From Isoetes taiwanensis (taxonomy: Eukaryota > Streptophyta > Lycopodiopsida > Isoetales > Isoetaceae): DNA of 64,000 nucleotides. The DNA is taken from the NCBI GenBank assembly GCA_021234155.1, contig JAJEKV010000008.1, positions 1,004,508 through 1,068,507 of the forward strand, given 5' to 3'. Shown piece by piece: positions 1 to 12,880 of the stretch. The translations under genes were made by a program, and so were the position numbers. How positions within the stretch are numbered: the stretch's first letter is position 1; each line of letters starts with the position of its first letter. The notes beneath the pieces were generated by a model. The model made no database searches, was not told the DNA's origin, and worked only from the letters and a program-made list of their open reading frames with translations.

Positions 1-390
1 CGCAGTGGCTCAAGTCGAGGACGTCTCGTCGTCAAAGGGGTGCCGCAGTTCCGGCCCAGAGGCAAGCTTTTTGCATTTTTTTAGCGCCCCCCGCCGAGGT
101 CACCGGCACAATCGCCAAGTCTTTTGCCACTCCGCATCGCCACCACCATTCTATCGCCCCGCAGAATCGCCGCCAGTGCCGCGACACCGCCTCCCCCGCA
201 ATCGGAGCATCATCGAAAGGCCCACATCAAATGCCAACAAATAGAACTGTGCCTCCGGATGGTGTCTTGGAACCTGGGGCTTCCCTTGGCGTAAAAGGGA
301 GAGTCTCAACTCTATTGCACCAGATATGGATCTCATTTTCTGCAGCCCATTTTCCTGCTACAGCATTATCTAGATTTGGAGATTCTGCAC
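1..390 (+). mobile_element. L1-like LINE fragment (start of ORF2 endonuclease)
   Basis: The stretch around 232-330 matches, at nucleotide level, the plus-strand LINE near 5700-5790: both carry an AATAG-A-TGTGCCTC-GG block followed by GGGGCTTCCCTTGGCG. One frame reads RMVSWNLGLPLA, the usual 'SWN' opening of an APE-type LINE endonuclease, followed by a stop. Similarity is lost at about 390, where repeat R1 begins. The GC-rich bases before it probably belong to the same element. It is a decayed fragment with no intact reading frame. Confidence 0.55.
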
Positions 391-1591
391 CTCATCCCGT
401 TGAGCATACCCTACGATCCATTGCCCCCATGATGTGACCATTCGCTTGATAAATGCCTCCTCCAAGCTCTCACCTATAGTGTGACAAGACTACCACATGC
501 TAGTTGTCTAGTTTGAAAGAGCTTCTTATGGATGCCCACGTACTTTCACGCTGCGTGAAAAATGATTTCACTAGTATAGTCTATAGGGCAAGATATATAT
601 TGCACCCTATATCACATCTCTGATAATAATCAGCTTAATATAAAATTCACCAAAATAACCTTAGTTGTTGACTTAATTCCGAAAAAGCCCTTCATATTTT
701 TGAAATTCCTAAGATGCCCTTAATTCTTAAGTATTTACCCAAATAGCCCTTTGTATTTAAAAAATTATCAAAACGCACATTCTTACAATAGTTTTTACAA
801 TAGATGGTCATTTTTAAGGGTTGTGTTTCTTACAGATGAGAATAACTTGGAACATAAATTTCAGAACATCGCATTATGACAACAATATGCAACGAAAATC
901 TCAAATAGGATTTGTGAAACCTGGATGGGGATGAAGCTTTGGATGTCGTGAAAAAGAATAGCAACAACAGCATGACCACAAGGCAATCCTAACATTTGCC
1001 ACTCCAAGCACAAACATGATTTAGACTCAACATTAACCACAACTTATCGCTCTGAACTTGTACTTCAAATACAAATGCATCAGAAGGAAGTACTATGTAT
1101 CTTCTAGCTTGTTCAAAGGGCTATTTGGGGTAATATTTAAAAGACGAAGGGCATTTTAGGAATTTTAAAAATACTAATGGCTTTTTGGGAAAGGTTATTT
1201 TGGTAAATTTCCCCAAAAAGTATATCTTTACCAAAATTTGAGAGTGGAGACATTTTCGTGGTAGGCTGGAACCGAAACACCTGATTGTGAACTTGTCTTA
1301 TCCATCTATAAGGCCTAAAAAAAGGTATATCTACTAAAATCTCAGAGTGAAGATATTTTCCTCGTAGAACCGAAACATCTGAGAATTTGTGAACTTGTCT
1401 TATCCATTCAAGGCCTGGCATTGTATGACATTCCCAAACTTAGCACGAGCTTCAATAATTTAGTATCAAATATACTCGCCAATTGCCAAATATACTCACT
1501 TGGATTCAAGATCTTGCCAATTACCAAAATTGGACGGGCAAGTTATCTCTGTGTGTTTTGTACACCAAATGATAAGCAATGTCTTTGGGCA
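391..1591. repeat. Dispersed repeat R1, copy A (about 1.2 kb)
   Basis: Nearly collinear with 20060-21192 in the same orientation, 19.7 kb away. Shared landmarks run from CTCATCC-G-TGAGCATACCCTA at the left to GATAAGCAATGTCTTTGGGCA at the right. It contains a foldback element (643-1210) and, after it, two diverged tandem units of about 110 bp (roughly 1210-1320 and 1322-1420), each with a CCGAAACA block and ending near CTTGTCTTATCCAT. Neither end shows TG...CA, and no primer-binding site or retroviral coding sequence is visible, so an LTR is unlikely. Frames inside it (for example minus 1137-1421) look non-coding. Confidence 0.8.
643..1210. mobile_element. Foldback/MITE-like element inside R1 copy A
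   Basis: Left arm 643-749 (AAATTCACCAAAATAACC ... CAAATAGCCC) is the imperfect inverted complement of right arm 1118-1210 (GGGCTATTTGGGG ... GGTTATTTTGGTAAATTT). Arms of about 95-105 bp surround about 370 bp with no coding capacity. This is the form of a non-autonomous foldback or MITE. No convincing target-site duplication was identified. Confidence 0.65.
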
Positions 1592-3580
1592 TGTATGGGA
1601 AATCTAGAGCAACTGCATGTGATGGTAAATTACATATGGCCAATCTCGAACCCTTGACCTCGGTCGTGGGGGTTACTGGACCATGCACACGTGCAACCAT
1701 GCAAATACATGAATATAGTTTATATAGATTCTAAAGTGCTATGATGCAAAAATGATTTGAACTTAAGACCTTGTACCTTTTGGTTATAAGCTGCAGACTT
1801 TACCAAGTGGATTACGTCGTTATCACTATTAGTTATGTTATTAGAGATTCATGTATACATTGCCGATTATTGGCTTATGCTACATGGAGCTCGCATGCTC
1901 GTCAAGTGTCATGCATATACCTATGCCAAGTGGCGAGCCTTCAAATTGGATGCCATGCAACATAGTCCTATACGGCTTGAAGAGACCATTCCGTTTCAAC
2001 ATCAATTACGGGCTTCACTCTTGTCTAGCCCTTGCTCTTGATCTTGTCTATATCTTCCTCTTCTTATATATAATTTCTTGCTCTTGATTTTGTTGGCAGT
2101 CTTGAACATCCTTATTCTTATTTTTTGCTTGTCCTTTGTTCTTGTACATATTCATTATATTATTACATTAGACAGATTATAGTTTTTTCATATTTTCTTG
2201 CATCATTCTCGTTTCTTGCTCATTGGCTCATGACAACATCAAAGTGCACTATGCTTTGTACATGGCTTGATGAAAGTTTTGACCACTACTAATGTCATGC
2301 ACTTCTTTACAAGGCTAGCAATGAACCATGTAATCCACTTCATTGGAATCTAAAATTTTGTCCATTGTAATAATCATACCTAGAGTTACCAAGTCTTGTT
2401 GTAGCAAGCAATCGAAGAATCAAACTTTTAATTGTTTTTTTATATAACACATTAACAATGGAAAAGGGACCAATTCATAGATAGATAGATGGATGGATGG
2501 ATGGATGGATGGATGGATAGAGTGATAGATGGAGGAAGAAGAAATAAGTCTTAGGCAATAAATGTTTATGTTATATAGATTTTATTGAAGCCTCATCCTC
2601 TGGAATTTATCTCTAAAGCCTTAAAGCAACCAAAAAGTCTCAAAACGAGCATCAACAATGGCAGATTCTTCACAGACTAAAGATAAGGGCTTGCAGCCAT
2701 GATCCTGCGCCATAGCCAAAATTGCTGCATCGATCTATACACTGTCTTCCTCATAAAAGAGGTGTTTTGGTTTTGCTATTTTCCAAGCCTATAGAGGAAA
2801 GGATTTGAATCGAAGGTCTTTTTTACACAAAGGTGCAGAATCTAGCTTCTTGGCAAGGGTAATTATGCCAAAGCTGGAGCTTAAGAATGACGATGTGCAT
2901 TAGTCTGGCTTCTTGGCCAGAGGAATCTCTATTTTATTTGGTTGGAGAACCACAATTGTGAAGAATCCAATTTCTTGGCAACCAAAAAATGGTCTTGCAT
3001 TAATCCAAAAGCTTTTTTGCTAGATGTTTTTGCCAAAGATAAACAATATAACAAAAACCTTCGTTGCATAATCTGGAGCTAAGGCACAAAAAATCCATAG
3101 ACAAAGGTGGGATTTGATGCGCCAGACATGCAAAATATAAAGGAACTCCCTGTTATTATGAAAGCATACAAAATACAAAGGAACACCTATTATTATGCTA
3201 GATCAACTCTTTTAATTTGGGATTTTCCGGTTTGGCTAAAAAAGTTTTTGGAATTTTCCTTAGTCACATTTCCTAAGATTTTGAAGGGCTTAGTCGCCGG
3301 AAAAAAATTCCGATTATCTAAAAATCGGTAAAAAAATAATTTATGGTTTTAGAGTTTCATTTTTTTCGATTTAGGTTAGGTTCCTGGATGGAAAATAGTT
3401 TTGAGATAAAGATTTCTAAGTTATATTTTAGGCATGATTTCGAGCAGGGGTTTCGGGTTCGGCATCTATTCAATTTCGTTTTGCCAGTCCACCCATGCGG
3501 TCTTCCTCCACGATTTCAAGCTCCCTCTCTCTAGCTCCTCACTCCCTTGCATAGACCCCCTTGATTTGCCCCTTTCTGGC
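1592..3580. other. AT-rich intergenic sequence, no gene seen
   Basis: No reading frame here resembles a known protein. The stretch is AT-rich and probably old repeat sequence. The only clear feature is the tetranucleotide microsatellite at about 2478-2536. Confidence 0.5.
2478..2536. repeat. (GATA)n/(GGAT)n microsatellite
   Basis: Three GATA units run into seven or so GGAT units, followed by interrupted GATA copies. Confidence 0.9.
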
Positions 3581-3639
3581 TTTCTCTCTCTAGGGTTTAC
3601 AATCTCTCTCTAGACCCAAAACCCCCAAACCCCCAAAAG

Positions 3640-4075
3640 GCGCTCCACCCGCCTTTCCGAGCCCCCAAACTGGATTCTAAGCACCCATGAGGCAGCCGAG
3701 AGACCCCTCGGACTTTGGAGCCCTCAAAACCCCCACACCTCACTGTAGTTGGCTGCACATAATTGTGAGTGAAGTTCTATTCTAATCTATGAGAAGCAAA
3801 GGCAGATTAGAGCAAGGCATGTTAAATGGTGTCGTGTTATACAAAGCTTTGGGAAAGACCTATGAGAAGCAAAGGCGCAGGGGTCAAAGTCAAAGTCAAA
3901 GGTGGTGGGCACCCCCTACCCCCCTGTTCTTTGGGCTCGCTAGAAACACACCCACCCCCCCCCCACCACTTAGGGTTTCCGCTGACTAACCCAAAAGGTG
4001 CTCGCCCGCTCTTGAGTCCCCAAATTCAATTCTAGGCACCCTTTCCGCAAATGAGAGACCCTCAAACTTTGGGAG
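3640..4075 (+). repeat. Repeated module in LINE 5' region
   Basis: 3640-3725 and 3990-4075 are diverged direct copies, both reading AAAAGG-GCTC-CCCGC, then CCCCAAA, TTCTA-GCACCC, GAGAGACCC and ACTTTGG. A shorter repeat, CTATGAGAAGCAAAGGC, occurs near 3787 and again near 3860. Repeated 5' modules recall promoter monomers of some LINEs, but that role is inferred. Confidence 0.55.
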
Positions 4076-5699
4076 TCATGGCCCACGGAAGATGGGCCGC
4101 ACAGGGAAACCCAAGGCGAGGGCCCGCCCACGACAAACGGGTCCCGATCAGCCATCATGGGACGGGGAGAGTCATCCTCCATGAAGAAGGAGGCTCTGCT
4201 AAGGCTAAGGCCCCTCACCGAGGCCCGGCCGGGAAGGGATTAATTGCTCGGACCACATAGGGAACTCCCCGCCAAGAGAATTGGAGCCACGCCAAAGCGG
4301 GAATGGAGGCTAACAAGTGCTCGTGTTGAGGCTAACGATTACTTCCGCCTGGCTGGCATGGCGGTGGAGATGGAGTCCCTCGGCATCCCATGTGCTCAAA
4401 AGGCAAATCGGGTCGAGGTCGAGCAGTATCCGCATCACAGCTTGGAGACCCGCCGCGGCGATGTGGAAGATGGCCTTGGCCTTGCACACTTCGGCGGCGG
4501 CAGGCGGCAGAGGTCACGACATGCGGGCCCGCCCTAGACTCGGTTTCATCACTCCTCGACACCATGACACGGAGAGGGAGCAGCCTTGCGAGGAGGCGAT
4601 GGTCCGCGGCTGTCTACCGGCCGGTCCCGAGGAAGGTAGCGGCCACCACCACCATGGCTTGCGGGGAGCACGGTGCTGCTCTTGCGGGACCGACGGGAAC
4701 CACTTGGGATCTTGAGTAAGATCGGAACAGCAAGCCGGCCCTCGGCGCCCGTGCTGGGGCTCCGAAGCGCCCCTTCTCTTCGAGCCTGGAGCTCCAGGGG
4801 GTTGCGGGCAACCGTCCCCGAGCAGAGCGAGGGGGTCACAGGGTTCATAGTGGGCTACTCACCGGTCGGCGAGATAGCCAAGCGGCGGCGAGGCTGCAAA
4901 ACTGTCCTCCGCGACTTCCGCGGGGCGAGAGCGGCACCGGGCAGCTATCCATACGGCCTCCCACCGCCGGCTGACCAACCCCGCCTTCTTGCCAGCTCTC
5001 CGCCACTCCCGCCATCCCGGCCACACTCCCGTCCTCCCGCGCCATCCCGGCCACCACCACCACCCCAGCCACAGGACCCGTGCCGCCCCACCTTGACCCG
5101 CCAAGCAGTCGCGCAGAACTCCCAGGAGCGCAGGCGTGAGAGGCTACTAACCGTAGTTCGAGGCATGCCGCACGCCAGGGAGAGTCTTCGCCCACCACAT
5201 CCGGAACACATTCTCGACGGATGACATTCCGGCCGATTCACATTTCTCGAAGGCCCCGCATGGGGCTCAAGCCCGCCGGACCGCATTGTCATATTCACGG
5301 TTCTGCGATGCAATGTGCGTTGATGCCATATTGGCGCCGTGGGCCGATGTTGAAGGGGACATCCCCTCAGACGCGGACCGGGGACCTCACACCGCGGTAA
5401 ATGAGGCACGCGAGAGAGCTTGTCGCGGTCGAGGCATTCGCCACCGTGGGTGCCGCGAGATTGGTTCGAGGCGTGATGCACATTTTCCCGACTGACCGCT
5501 ATATCGCCGCAGACCCCGGCAGCCCCAACCACAAATGACGCTGCCCTCGCCGGCTTCTACTACCACTACCCCTCTCTCGCTCCTGCCTCTCTCCGCTCCC
5601 TCATGACCAGCCCTCCTGACCACATCTTTGCCCTCGGCTCCATCTACTTCTCCCTCGGCCTCTGCTTCCCGTCCTCCCGACTCCGGTACAGCATACCAT

Positions 5700-6640
5700 C
5701 CCTGACAAATAGGAATTGTGCCTCGGGTGGTCTCATGGAATTATGGGGCTTCCCTTGGCGAGAAGGCGTCCCCGAACTTCCGTGGCGTACGGTATGGATC
5801 ATCTTCCCTCATGGGAACATGGGAGCATCTTTGAGCCTGAGCTACGATTTGCAGTTACCAACATTTCTCGGTCTTCAATACACATGCCGGAACGGGGTCA
5901 TGGGGGAGTGGCTTGCTACTCTGACAATGGCACATTGGTTTACCCTCGAGGAAGGCGAGACGGAACACAGCGGGTGCCAAGGGTTGGGTATTGCATAATA
6001 CGGTGGCAACCCTGCTTTTACGGCGCTTTGTTGGCTTCCCTGTGACGGCACCTGCTCCCGCTGACCACCCGTCACGGATGGGATGGACCAGATATGTCGA
6101 TCTATATGATGACATCTGGCAAGATCGCGAGTTGGTAGGGTGCCGTCCTTCTTGGAGATTTCAATGCGGACGGAGTAGAAGCAGCCCATGCGACTTGACC
6201 CCCTCGGCGACGATGTCCTGGCAGCTTTCGCCCACAGAGCAGCCTCCACGCGGGTCGGATGGCAGCCAGTCACTACTTTGGCGGTGCATTTGCTCTGCTA
6301 TGTGGCATTTTTGACTTGATAATTTGCAATGGCCTTTCCGCGATTGGGTCTGATTCTGCGCAAGTGCACATGCGCACAGGACAATCGTGGGGAGGGTCTA
6401 GTGTGGTGGACTATGTGCTTGTAGTTGCGCCAAGATATGCATCTCATCGATCGTTTCGGGTGGGCGCGAGCGGTCGGGATGAGGAGGTCGACTTCGCATC
6501 ACCTCCCACTTTATTTGGACTGGTTTTGGCGAGCCCGAACCCCCACTATGCCGACCCCTGGTCCTCGTTTGAGACTCGATTATGAGCGGTGCGAGACTAC
6601 CACGAGATGCATGGATCCTCGGTAGTGCGGACCTCCACAC
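5700..6640 (+). pseudogene. LINE ORF2 APE-type endonuclease remnant
   Basis: This is the N-terminal nuclease of LINE ORF2, which nicks target DNA. Conserved pieces can be read across several frames: a VVSWN-type opening near 5735, RGHGGVACYS near 5900, PSRMGWTRYVDLYDDIW near 6075-6120, a GDFNADR-like segment near 6155, DLIICNGLS near 6315 and GSSVVDYVLV near 6395-6420. The pieces follow the family order, but no frame spans them and stops are frequent, so it is a pseudogene. Confidence 0.7.
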
Positions 6641-7029
6641 TAGGAGCGTGGAGATGTATCCCGGGATTTCGCTATTACGGATGTACGGATAGGGCCGGAG
6701 TCGCTAGCGGACCAGCCGCGCTCGAGTCGAACATTCCCGCCAGAACTGGTTTGATGCGATCAGAAGAACGCATGCGAGTCTGCCACATCGTCGGATCCGG
6801 TACCGGCTTGCGGGCCACCATCATCTGCGCCCATCCGAAAGGACACAAAAGGCGGGTACCTTGCCAAGCATCGGGGAGATGTTCTACCGGCCGACACTCA
6901 TCTCCAACCTTTTAGTGAGTGCCGAAGGCAGGCTGACCCTCTGAGGGACATCACACCCCGGTGGGAGAGCGATGCTAGCGGCTGACTCTATGACCCGCCA
7001 GGGGACGCCGCATATACCCTGGATGGCCC

Positions 7030-8000
7030 CCATTGGTTCGTGGGACGAGGATGTTGAGGAGGGTTTTGCAGCGGCTTAGCTAATGGGAAGGCAAAATGAC
7101 CACCGATGGTATCACGCCGAAGTTACTCAAGGGCGTATACCACAGGTTTGGCCCCTCACTACCCCTCGTTCAACGAGCATTGCAGGAGGTTTCCAAAATG
7201 GACCACAAGCGGTTTGTTCCCATTCACAAAGTGGCGATCATTAATGTCCGGCCAATTCTGCGGGCGATCATGGATTAGTTCAAGCAAGATTTGCTAAACT
7301 CATATCGGCATTCTTGAAAGTGAGCAGTTGACCCTGGCGGAGGCGTGGATAATGCGAGCCCTCACACAGGCTTTGGGCCCGCCTCAACGATTGACCATAT
7401 CTTTACACCGGGCATCGATTGAAGACAGCGGAATCATCGGTATGGACTTGTATTGTTTGCTTTTGTGGACCATCGCAAAGGCTTTTGATCGGTCCCCTGG
7501 AAAAGGCGTAGGCTAGATCATACAATCAGGGCTCCCATTTTGTCTGTAAATGCCCATATCTGGTTAATATGGAAGCAGTTTTGGCGGGATCGTGCCGGGA
7601 CGGGCCAAGCATTCACCAGTAGTATCGGGGTCCGGCAGGTTGCCCCCCTCGCCAACAACACTTTTGGCCTCTACATTGATCGGGCTTAGAGCCCCCGGCT
7701 TCTGCGAAAGCATGGGGGATGGCATACGCCTTTTGCACCGGGTCATCCGCCACTCATCTATCGACGACGATGTTGGCTCTCGCCTCCCACACCCCGTGCT
7801 ATCGCGGTCTCACCGGATGCCCTAGACATTTTTGTCGCTACGAGACATGCGTCAATCCGCCAAGACCGTGGTGGTTCTCATATCCTCTTCACGCCACCCC
7901 ATGCCTCCCGTGACTCTCACATATCGGGACATACTTTGGGACGCCACGCCCACCTACAAGTACCTTAGGGTGGAGTTCCCCCTCCCTCGCTGAGGCGGGA
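7030..8000 (+). pseudogene. LINE ORF2 reverse transcriptase remnant
   Basis: The segment near 7096-7278 reads GITPKLLKGVYHRFGPSL and later FVPIHKVAIINVRPI, like the finger region of LINE reverse transcriptases. Near 7440-7500 LYCLLLWTIAKAFDRSPG corresponds to motif A with a frame slip: the neighbouring frame supplies FVDHRK, which carries the catalytic Asp. The YADD motif near 7755-7766 is degenerate (DDDV). Downstream, SSRHPMPPVTLTYRDI and TPTYKYL match the connection region. Frameshifts throughout make it inactive. Confidence 0.7.
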
Positions 8001-9145
8001 TCCGTCTATCCGCTAAAGCGGGTGACAAAGAAATGAAAGCTTTTATGCCATGCGTAACAACAATCCAAAGTAGCTATATGATTGGGGCCATCGGGCACAT
8101 CTGTTCGCACCGGTCGCAGCCCGCCCTTAAATCTGGTCGAGGTTTGGGGCCCCGGGCCGCCTCTTTGGCACTGAATGACTTGGAGCAAAGCGAGAAGGCA
8201 TTTTTGGCACGCACTTGGGGTGAAACCTTCGCCCCTATCGATTCTCGGCCGCAGAAATCGATTCTTGCCGCTTCACGGCAAATTTTTGATAGACACATCG
8301 CCTATTTTCGAAAAGTGGTTACTATGGGTGATGCACGGCCTCGCGACTGGGCTTACACCGCGGGCTATGAGTCCGCAACCGCTTAGGGCCTGCTGGAGGG
8401 GTAAGAGAGATCGCTGGTTCGCCAGATGGAACGGGGCAGATAATGTGATGCGTCTACCGGGCGCAAATGGGCCGATCGCGGACAAACTGCGGGAGTACCT
8501 AGATGCTTGTTTCCTTGGTAAGCTCGGGACCCCATTGCTCTAGAAAGGTGTCAAAATGGCCCATTACAAAGGAGCACATCAACCCCGGGGTGGTTAGCCC
8601 TGGGCCACAATCTACCGTTCCCGGTGCGCCCGTAGCGGACTCATTGCCTCCATTCGCCTGAGGGTGCCCACCATCTTCGCGATCGAGGCGAGGCGGGGTG
8701 GATTGGGAGCCCCCCCGACGCCGAGCTCACATCGGCCTTTATCAAGCGCCATTGAGGATGAGTCTCACACTTTCGGAAGTTGCCCGGTGTTGATCGGTCC
8801 GGGCGATATCGCCCGCAAGTACGGCGGGCGTGCCCTTGCATTTCGCATGAACACCGTCGAGATGCGTGCCACAGGGTCATACATCCAGAGGTAATCGGAC
8901 CCTGCGAGGTCACATTTGCCCTTTGACGTCCGTGACTAGGCACTATGGGGGTGGTGCATGATTGTATATATCGGGATGTTTACGCATTTTATATGATTAG
9001 CTTACGGTTTGTCGGCCGGGATTACGCCACTCGCCGGTTTTCCTCAAAACCCTTCGGTGGGGGTTTTAATCCGGCAAGAATCCGCCAACTGTGCGTTTGT
9101 ATTGGGTCCCATAGACCGATTGGTCTCCGTGGATCGATAAAAGTA

Positions 9146-9168
9146 CCTTCCTTCCTTCCTTCCTTCCT
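9146..9168. repeat. (CCTT)n tract at LINE 3' end
   Basis: About five CCTT units follow the LINE terminus GATAAAAGTA directly. It may be the element's tail or a pre-existing microsatellite target. Confidence 0.7.
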
Positions 9169-9296
9169 CGGTGGCAATCACAGAATTTCTTGATCTATGG
9201 AAGTTAAATTTTGCAGCTTCAAAACTTGGCTATGGCGATGTTTGTATATCCTACAAGCTGTTTACAAGCTATTGTGATTCTATCTGCATATTTCAG

Positions 9297-9397
9297 GAGA
9301 TTAGAAGCAAGAAGAATGGTTTTTATGGCGCCATGGAAGTTCATGTGGAAAGAGCTACTTCTATTGGCTATGGTTTTTATGACGAAGCAGTATCCAG
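9297..9397 (+). CDS. Possible single exon of an unrecognised gene
   Basis: A 101-nt open segment lies between a good acceptor (TATTTCAG|GAG) and a good donor (TCCAG|GTGAGT). It reads EIRSKKNGFYGAMEV, then HVERATSIGYGFYDEAVS. I do not recognise the family. Splice-like borders and sensible composition are the only support. No partner exon was found nearby, so it could be a gene fragment or chance. Confidence 0.3.
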
Positions 9398-9399
9398 GT

Positions 9400-12300
9400 G
9401 AGTCATAGGAAAATTGAAAGTTTCAAGATTTCAGGCCTAGATAATCAGGTTCTAAGGATTTTCTGTGTGCCTTGATGGTATCTTGGCTGCAGCTGTACCT
9501 GTAGATCATAGAATTTTGATGTTTTTCTTCGTCAGATCTTTTTGCACACAGACCAGATGTCTGGAACCAGCAGTTTTAGGTAGGCAGTTGTTGGTAAGCT
9601 TCTTGCTATCAATGCCAAGGTGGTGCTAACTATTTCATCATTTACACATGTTCGTTGATAGCAATCATGCATTCATGTATAATCACCGCTTCTAATTGTT
9701 TGCAAAGTACATTAAGCGGACTTGAGAAGTAAATGAACATATTACATTATTTTTAGTCAGAGCAAAACGCCACTTGACAATCGAAGGTTATTTCTCCGTT
9801 TGCTAGGTTTATTGCCAAAACCTGATCCAAGATGTTGGCGTCAAGAGGCCACTAAAAAGAAGTTGAGATGATTGAAGATAAGCGTTCAACCGAAGGTATT
9901 TGTAAAAACACGTTTAACCACTCAAAAGCATATCAATCTTAATATTTCGTTAGGGATTTTAAACTATAATTATCTTCTCTATATTGTATGGGCACGAGAT
10001 ACCAAAACATTGATGCTTTTTATCAATTTCTATCGCAAGAGTTTGATTCAAACCGCAAACTAGATGTATGCATGCCCGAGGGTTCTATTATACTCACCAA
10101 AATCATGCTAGCGACAACTTATCTATCTAAAAGTTGTTGTTATTTTGTGTTGATTGGACCATGATTTGTGCATCTTTGATTTGGTGGGTCTTGCAATGCA
10201 AAGAATCTAAGTCTAGCTTTTCTAAGGTCGATTCACGAGAGGCTCGATTTGTTGCATCGAGAACAATGCCATTTTGAAGATGTAAAAGGTTTGAAATTTA
10301 GGGACTACTACATGCATATTATTTAGCCTCCATTTTGTTGCATCAATTCAAACTACCTTTGCTTAACAAAATATACTCATAAAGAGCAATTACCTAGAGC
10401 AGACGTGTTTGGTATTAGGGAAGTTAATTTTACTGAATGGATCTTTTATTTCCATTTTCTAAATGTTTGTTCCATGCTACCTTGGTGTGTCCAAAATTTG
10501 ATTATGTTCTCTTGCATTAACTTCGGTGCCAACTCATAACATTTTGTTGCTTCATCTTTTTGTAGGTGATATCATCATTTGTTTTAGCATATCCGAGGTA
10601 AGATCATAAAGGGGACCTTTGTGGAGCAAAAATCGTAGTCCGATTAGTTTGGCTTCCTTTAACTCTGCGTATTTTCAATAGATAGTGATTTACAGTTAGA
10701 AAATTAATTTATTTTTCCTTGGGTAATCGAAAGTTGTGGATTCATATTCTATTCTATTCTATATATTTGCTGTTATGTTCTCATCTTTTTTATCAGTGTA
10801 ATGATGTTGAAGTTGCAAGAGCTGCAAAATAAGATGCACTATTAGACCATATATGCGCTATTTTCATGGATCAGATATTTACTGGTGTTCACATATTGGA
10901 AGGGCGAGTTCTATTACATGTATCTTAAATGGATATTGGGTGATTTTGCTTAATTTCCTTAGATTGTAGTTGCAGAAACATTTAATCAAAAATGAAGATG
11001 GAAACAACTTCGATTATGAAATATCATTACATCAAAATTTTATTTGCTTTTATATCCCGCCCTAAGATCGTGAGTAGCATTCTCATACTATATGCCTTCT
11101 ATATATGTGTATTCCCGATGTATGATAGAATATCAGGAGATTTTCATCTATCAAACATGTGGGAGAAATAGATGCCTATGTTATTTGCTACTAAGCAAAG
11201 CGGAGTTATTCACCATTTCAATTTGCAAGCTCCATTACTTCCCTCTTTTTTTAGATTTCAATGAGCTCCTGGATTGTCATGAAGGCACGTTTTTGCACCT
11301 GTAGTAGTTCTGTAGTGGTTCTGCGCCTATAGTGGTTGTAGCTAGAAGTAATATTTGTTAGCAGTTTTTAGATTGTTTGAGCCAAACAACTATTGTCTTC
11401 ATATCCTTTCCACTACAATGCCGGTTTTCCATGGTATATGAAAACGATTATGGCAACTTCATCACACTATAGTCAAGCCCATTTTCAAAACAAGCACTAC
11501 GTGCTTTAAGGTCTTTCCTGACAAAAATCTTTGCCTTAGAATCCAAAATGATTCTCCTATAGTTTCAAATTGGCCTTCAATTGCAGTTTCGAGGGCATAA
11601 AATTTGTATCTGTATAGTACCAAAGGCCCATAGAGATACCATTTGCATGTTAGCCTTCATCTTGCGTGATGCGAGGAAAAAGCTATAAAGCCAAAACATT
11701 GTCTACACTCTCCTTATACCGAAGTGTGATAGCCTTCCATGAAACAAACTTCTCTAGAGTCTGTACTTTTACAAGCCCTCCTCCATTCTGGATCTTTTTG
11801 TCTTGCATAAGTGCATGCTCAGCACAACAATATAAGTTTACGACTTCGTAGTGAATCTCACGCTTTTTGGGGAACTAGGTCATGCATCTTTAGATTTGTA
11901 AAATGAAAAATTTATGCCTTATAAAATGGTGGGAATGTCCATATATCTACTAAATGCAAAATGTTAATGATTAAAACTAAGGCTTGCATGGTGGAGCATG
12001 AGTATGGTGCCTTCACCCATGGAATCATACTTATATTCTACTTAATGGTGGATGTTAGATCCTTTCAGTCTAGATTTTTGTTTTGTTATGCTGGCACAAG
12101 CTTTCCAGTTGTTTTAAGTATTCTAAAGAATAACATCGCGTGTGCATCTATTGGTAGAACAGAATCTCAGTTAGATCCTCTGAGTGTGAATCCCTTAGTA
12201 TAGTTATTTAAAACTCAATGATTTAGAGTTTTGTCTTCTTTAAGTTGCACATTATGAGATTGTTGTCATATAATATTACTATGTTTCATTTTTCATTGTT

Positions 12301-12625
12301 GCTTAATGTCTGCTTCTTCATGCTATTAGAGATCTCTGGCAATGAAGGATTTTGTCGGAATAGATTTCACCCTCTCTTGCACCTGCATCAACAAAAAAAG
12401 CTCCAGGTTCACAATTATTGGCACACGCACTCATGAACTGAGGTGTGTCTCTTAACTGCATTATGTCTACATCTAGCTTCTTTCCTTTGGTGCTATTATT
12501 TACAGTGTTAGATTCCATGGTTACCAGAAATTTGAGACATAGAAGAACCATGAACTTTCAAATAAACATGATATTTAGAACAGATATAGCTAGCTGCCTT
12601 CCTTCAAAAGACCTTGAACAGATAT
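9400..12625. other. AT-rich non-coding stretch, no gene seen
   Basis: No frame longer than about 80 codons and none with recognisable similarity. The sequence could be intronic or intergenic. I see no clear transposon ends. Confidence 0.45.
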
Positions 12626-12627
12626 AA

Positions 12628-12780
12628 TAGGTAGATGCCTTTCTCTAGAAGTCCTTATTTGGTTTGTTGCTATATTTCTTTCCTCATTGTGGATGTAGGC
12701 CTTTAAACATGCTTTAGAATGTAGATACCTTTCTCTAGAAGTCCTTATTTGATCTGTTGCTATATTTTAGTTCCTCATTA
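12628..12780. repeat. Tandem duplication, period about 92 bp
   Basis: The block TAGATGCCTTTCTCTAGAAG...TTGCTATATTT...CCTCATT at 12630 is repeated at 12722 with a few substitutions. Confidence 0.75.
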
Positions 12781-12880
12781 TCGACCTACAGTTCATTTAG
12801 AGGTGCCGGGGTCTTTGTTTTTTATTCGCGAGAGGCAAAAGAGTGTATGTTCTCAAATCTTAAGGGACATTGAATATGCA

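Larger units (their letters stand above)
3580..9168 (+). mobile_element. Decayed L1-like LINE, GC-rich, plus strand
   Basis: Recognisable LINE parts lie in order on the plus strand but in shifting frames: a CT-rich leader with repeated modules (3640-4075), an APE endonuclease (about 5700-6600), a reverse transcriptase (about 7030-8000) and a 3' UTR ending GATCGATAAAAGTA at about 9145, followed by a (CCTT)n tract (9146-9168). Endonuclease traces include RVVSWN near the start, a GDFNADR-like reading near 6155, and VVDYVLV near 6405. The reverse transcriptase has LYC...KAFDR near 7450. Many stops and frameshifts make it inactive. The block is far more GC-rich than the AT-rich DNA on either side. 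The 5' boundary is approximate. Confidence 0.75.

Noticed and set aside
4673-5224. 183-codon Pro/Arg-rich plus-strand frame
   Set aside because: It lies in the GC-rich LINE body and its Pro-rich part comes from C-rich sequence; no domain is recognisable. It could be ORF1 debris but cannot be supported as a gene.
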